From JAYPLE01 sp047627515 (lineage in GTDB: Bacteria > Bacteroidota > Bacteroidia > Cytophagales > Cyclobacteriaceae), in assembly GCA_047627515.1 (NCBI GenBank), contig JBLHTU010000003.1:14529-78528 (forward strand): DNA of 64,000 nucleotides. Reading direction: 5' to 3'. The notes under the pieces were generated by a model. It saw nothing but the letters and a program-made list of their open reading frames with translations. It was not told where the DNA came from and made no database searches. A program made the translations under genes and the position numbers. Shown one piece after another: positions 62,284 through 64,000 of this stretch; position 1 is the stretch's first letter; each line of letters opens with the position of its first letter.

Positions 62284-63378
62284 ATGAGTGGTAACCAAGC
62301 GTCCTCTTTAAAATCAGAAAATAAGATTATTCATGTGGATATGGACGCATTCTATGCGTCTATAGAGCAAAATGACGATCCATCCCTTAGAGGCAAACCA
62401 ATTGCTGTCGGAGGCAACAAGGAACGAGGTGTTGTTGCGGCTGCAAGCTACGAAGCAAGAAAGTATGGAGTAAAATCAGCGATGCCATCGGTGACTGCTG
62501 CAAGGCTATGCCCTGAGCTTATCTTTGTGAAACCGAGGTTTGGTCGTTACAAGGAAATAGCAATGCGCATCAGAGATGTTTTTTATGGCTATACGGATCT
62601 AGTCGAGCCACTTTCATTGGATGAGGCTTATCTAGATGTCACAGTTACCAAAAAAGGTCTCCCTTCTGCGACAATCATCGCTCAATCGATCAAGGATGAA
62701 ATCAAAGAGAAAACAGGGTTAGTGGCATCTGCCGGAATCTCATACAATAAATTTTTAGCGAAAATAGCATCTGATATGGATAAGCCAGACGGTTTATTCG
62801 TCATTTTACCAGATGATGCCTTTGATTTTCTTTCACGTCTACCGATCAAAAAATTCTTTGGAATCGGGAAAATTACGGCCGAAAAAATGCAGAAAATAGG
62901 AATCTTTACAGGATCCGACTTGCGACGGTATACCGAGCAAGACCTCCTGCATCGATTTGGGAAGGTAGGCGCTTACTACTATCACATATGCCGAGGCGTA
63001 GATCTACGATCTGTGAATCCTGCAAGAGAACGAAAATCATTGAGTGCTGAAACTACTTTAGAGAAAGAGATAATGAACATGCAGGCACTGAATGAAACAC
63101 TTAGAAAAGTGAAGGACGAGGTCTGGAAGCGGTATACCAGCCAATCCAAAAGAGGGAAAACTATTACCTTAAAAATCAAGTTTGGAAACTTTACTCAAAT
63201 CACAAGAAGCCAAAGCGTCCTAGATGCAATTACTTCTGAAGAAGAGTTCATAAACCTTGCGAATCAACTAATCTCCAAAGACCTAATCAGAGAAGAAGGG
63301 ATTCGATTGGTAGGCCTAGGTGTATCTAACTTCAAAGCACCAACTTTGGAACCGCTGCAACTTACACTGGGTTTTTAG
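62284..63378 (+). CDS. dinB: DNA polymerase IV
   Basis: Y-family translesion polymerase, 364 residues. Catalytic carboxylates are in HVDMDAFYASIEQ (palm) and LSLDEAYLDV; VASAGISYNKFLAKIASDMD and a helix-hairpin-helix region (FFGIGKITAEKMQKIGIF) precede the little-finger domain. A C-terminal clamp-binding motif may be formed by LTLGF at the extreme end. Divergent from the efflux operon; an alpha/beta hydrolase gene follows 25 bp downstream. Confidence 0.95.
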   Translation: MSGNQASSLKSENKIIHVDMDAFYASIEQNDDPSLRGKPIAVGGNKERGVVAAASYEARKYGVKSAMPSVTAARLCPELIFVKPRFGRYKEIAMRIRDVFYGYTDLVEPLSLDEAYLDVTVTKKGLPSATIIAQSIKDEIKEKTGLVASAGISYNKFLAKIASDMDKPDGLFVILPDDAFDFLSRLPIKKFFGIGKITAEKMQKIGIFTGSDLRRYTEQDLLHRFGKVGAYYYHICRGVDLRSVNPARERKSLSAETTLEKEIMNMQALNETLRKVKDEVWKRYTSQSKRGKTITLKIKFGNFTQITRSQSVLDAITSEEEFINLANQLISKDLIREEGIRLVGLGVSNFKAPTLEPLQLTLGF

Positions 63379-63403
63379 GCGCTTACTACTTTCAAAAAAA
63401 AAC

Positions 63404-64000
63404 AATGCCCGAGGATATCAGAATCAATGCATCAAACGAAGATCAATCAAGACCAAAAGAACGGCTATCGAAGTCAAGCTGGCAATTAGAATTTCTTAAA
63501 AAATTAATGCGCATCGTGCAGTATATCAGCCCGCAGCTTGTCGCAAAGGTGCTATGGCATTACTTCTCAAGACCAACAGGTTCAGGCTTTACTCCAGCAC
63601 AGATTGATCTTATTAATCAAGCGACCATAAGCCGCATTTTCACGAATGGAAATACTATTTTTCACTATCAATGGGGTGATAGTCAACGCAGAATTCTACT
63701 TGCGCATGGCTGGAATTCCAAAATATCTGACTTTAGAAAGATCATAAATACACTGGTCAGGGATGGTTTTCAAGTCGAAGGAATAGATATGCCCGGCCAT
63801 GGAAAATCTGGTGGTAAACACACCTCTGCTGGCGAAATGATGGATATAATATCAGCCCAATTGAAAAATGATGATACCTACGAAGCCATGATTGGATATT
63901 CTATTGGCGGACTCGCTGGTGCTTTAGCAATCGCAAAGGCAGAACACCGCAATAAACCCAAGCAGCTCATCTTGATTGCGGCACCTCCTTACAGTAAATT
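63404..64000 (+). CDS. Alpha/beta hydrolase, 3' end outside window
   Basis: A frame from ATG 63404 stays open to base 64000 (199 residues). After a ~95-residue helical N-terminal part it shows the alpha/beta hydrolase start ILLAHGWNSKISDFRK (oxyanion HGW), VEGIDMPGHGKSGGK, and the nucleophile elbow GYSIGGLAGALA with the Ser. It resembles serine aminopeptidase/lysophospholipase S33 proteins. It lies 25 bp after dinB. The acid and His of the triad lie beyond the window. Confidence 0.83.

Noticed and set aside
1..64000. CRISPR array, insertion sequence or prophage
   Set aside because: No regularly spaced repeats, transposase, integrase or phage structural genes were seen; only the tRNA-Cys scar and two pseudogenes hint at past mobility.

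Overview
The window looks like chromosomal DNA of a Bacteroidota bacterium, most likely a marine member of the Cytophagales (inference). Reasons: families almost confined to this phylum (PorG-like DUF6089 barrel, DUF3078, DUF2911, DUF4920, DUF5916), weak or absent Shine-Dalgarno sequences, TAnnTTTG-type promoter boxes before the lrp-like gene, sufB and rpsA, and many lipoproteins with short hydrophobic leaders. Genes are densely packed with 4-bp ATGA overlaps. No intact transposase, integrase or CRISPR array was seen.

Layout. 1-2.7 kb: minus-strand TPR protein (cut by the window edge), DUF2236/MpaB-type oxygenase and an unknown protein. 3.0-8.4 kb: inorganic-carbon operon SulP - beta-carbonic anhydrase - SbtA - SbtB, continuing into a tiny lipoprotein and gamma-glutamyltransferase. 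8.4-16.7 kb: OmpA/PD40 protein, GhrA-like dehydrogenase, 3-methyladenine glycosylase, DUF2911 protein, and a Na+/solute symporter with a PIG-L deacetylase. 16.9-18.7 kb: ECF sigma factor and membrane partner bracketed by two Spy/CpxP-like proteins. 18.7-25.9 kb: dead MacB-type permease, menC, queA, mscS, DUF3078, DUF3298 and acyl-CoA ligase.

25.9-33.9 kb: a gene-poor stretch with an odd tRNA-like gene (Leu-like body, GUC anticodon, about 70-nt variable region holding a perfect 38-bp palindrome), an Lrp/AsnC regulator, and the operon sufBCDSE-sufT-bacilliredoxin behind an inverted repeat in its promoter. 34-44 kb: murB, amidohydrolase, rpsA, tRNA-Cys with an att-like scar, PorG-like barrel, sugar transferase, penicillin acylase. 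44-48.7 kb: 58-aa lipoprotein, TPR membrane protein, XRE regulator with palindromic operators, an MDR/CDGSH/GNAT group, tRNA-Pro.

48.8-64 kb: DUF5916 protein, dead DUF2214 gene, then a LytS/LytTR two-component pair flanked by two paralogous secreted proteins built of three repeats (my best candidate for an undescribed system), an RND efflux operon ending in a TPMT-type methyltransferase, dinB, and the start of an alpha/beta hydrolase.

Functional themes: carbon/bicarbonate supply, Fe-S cluster assembly with thiol-redox partners, and several envelope stress/sensing modules (ECF-Spy, LytTR-repeat protein, RND efflux). Everything is read by eye; identity and structure claims were not checked by database search.
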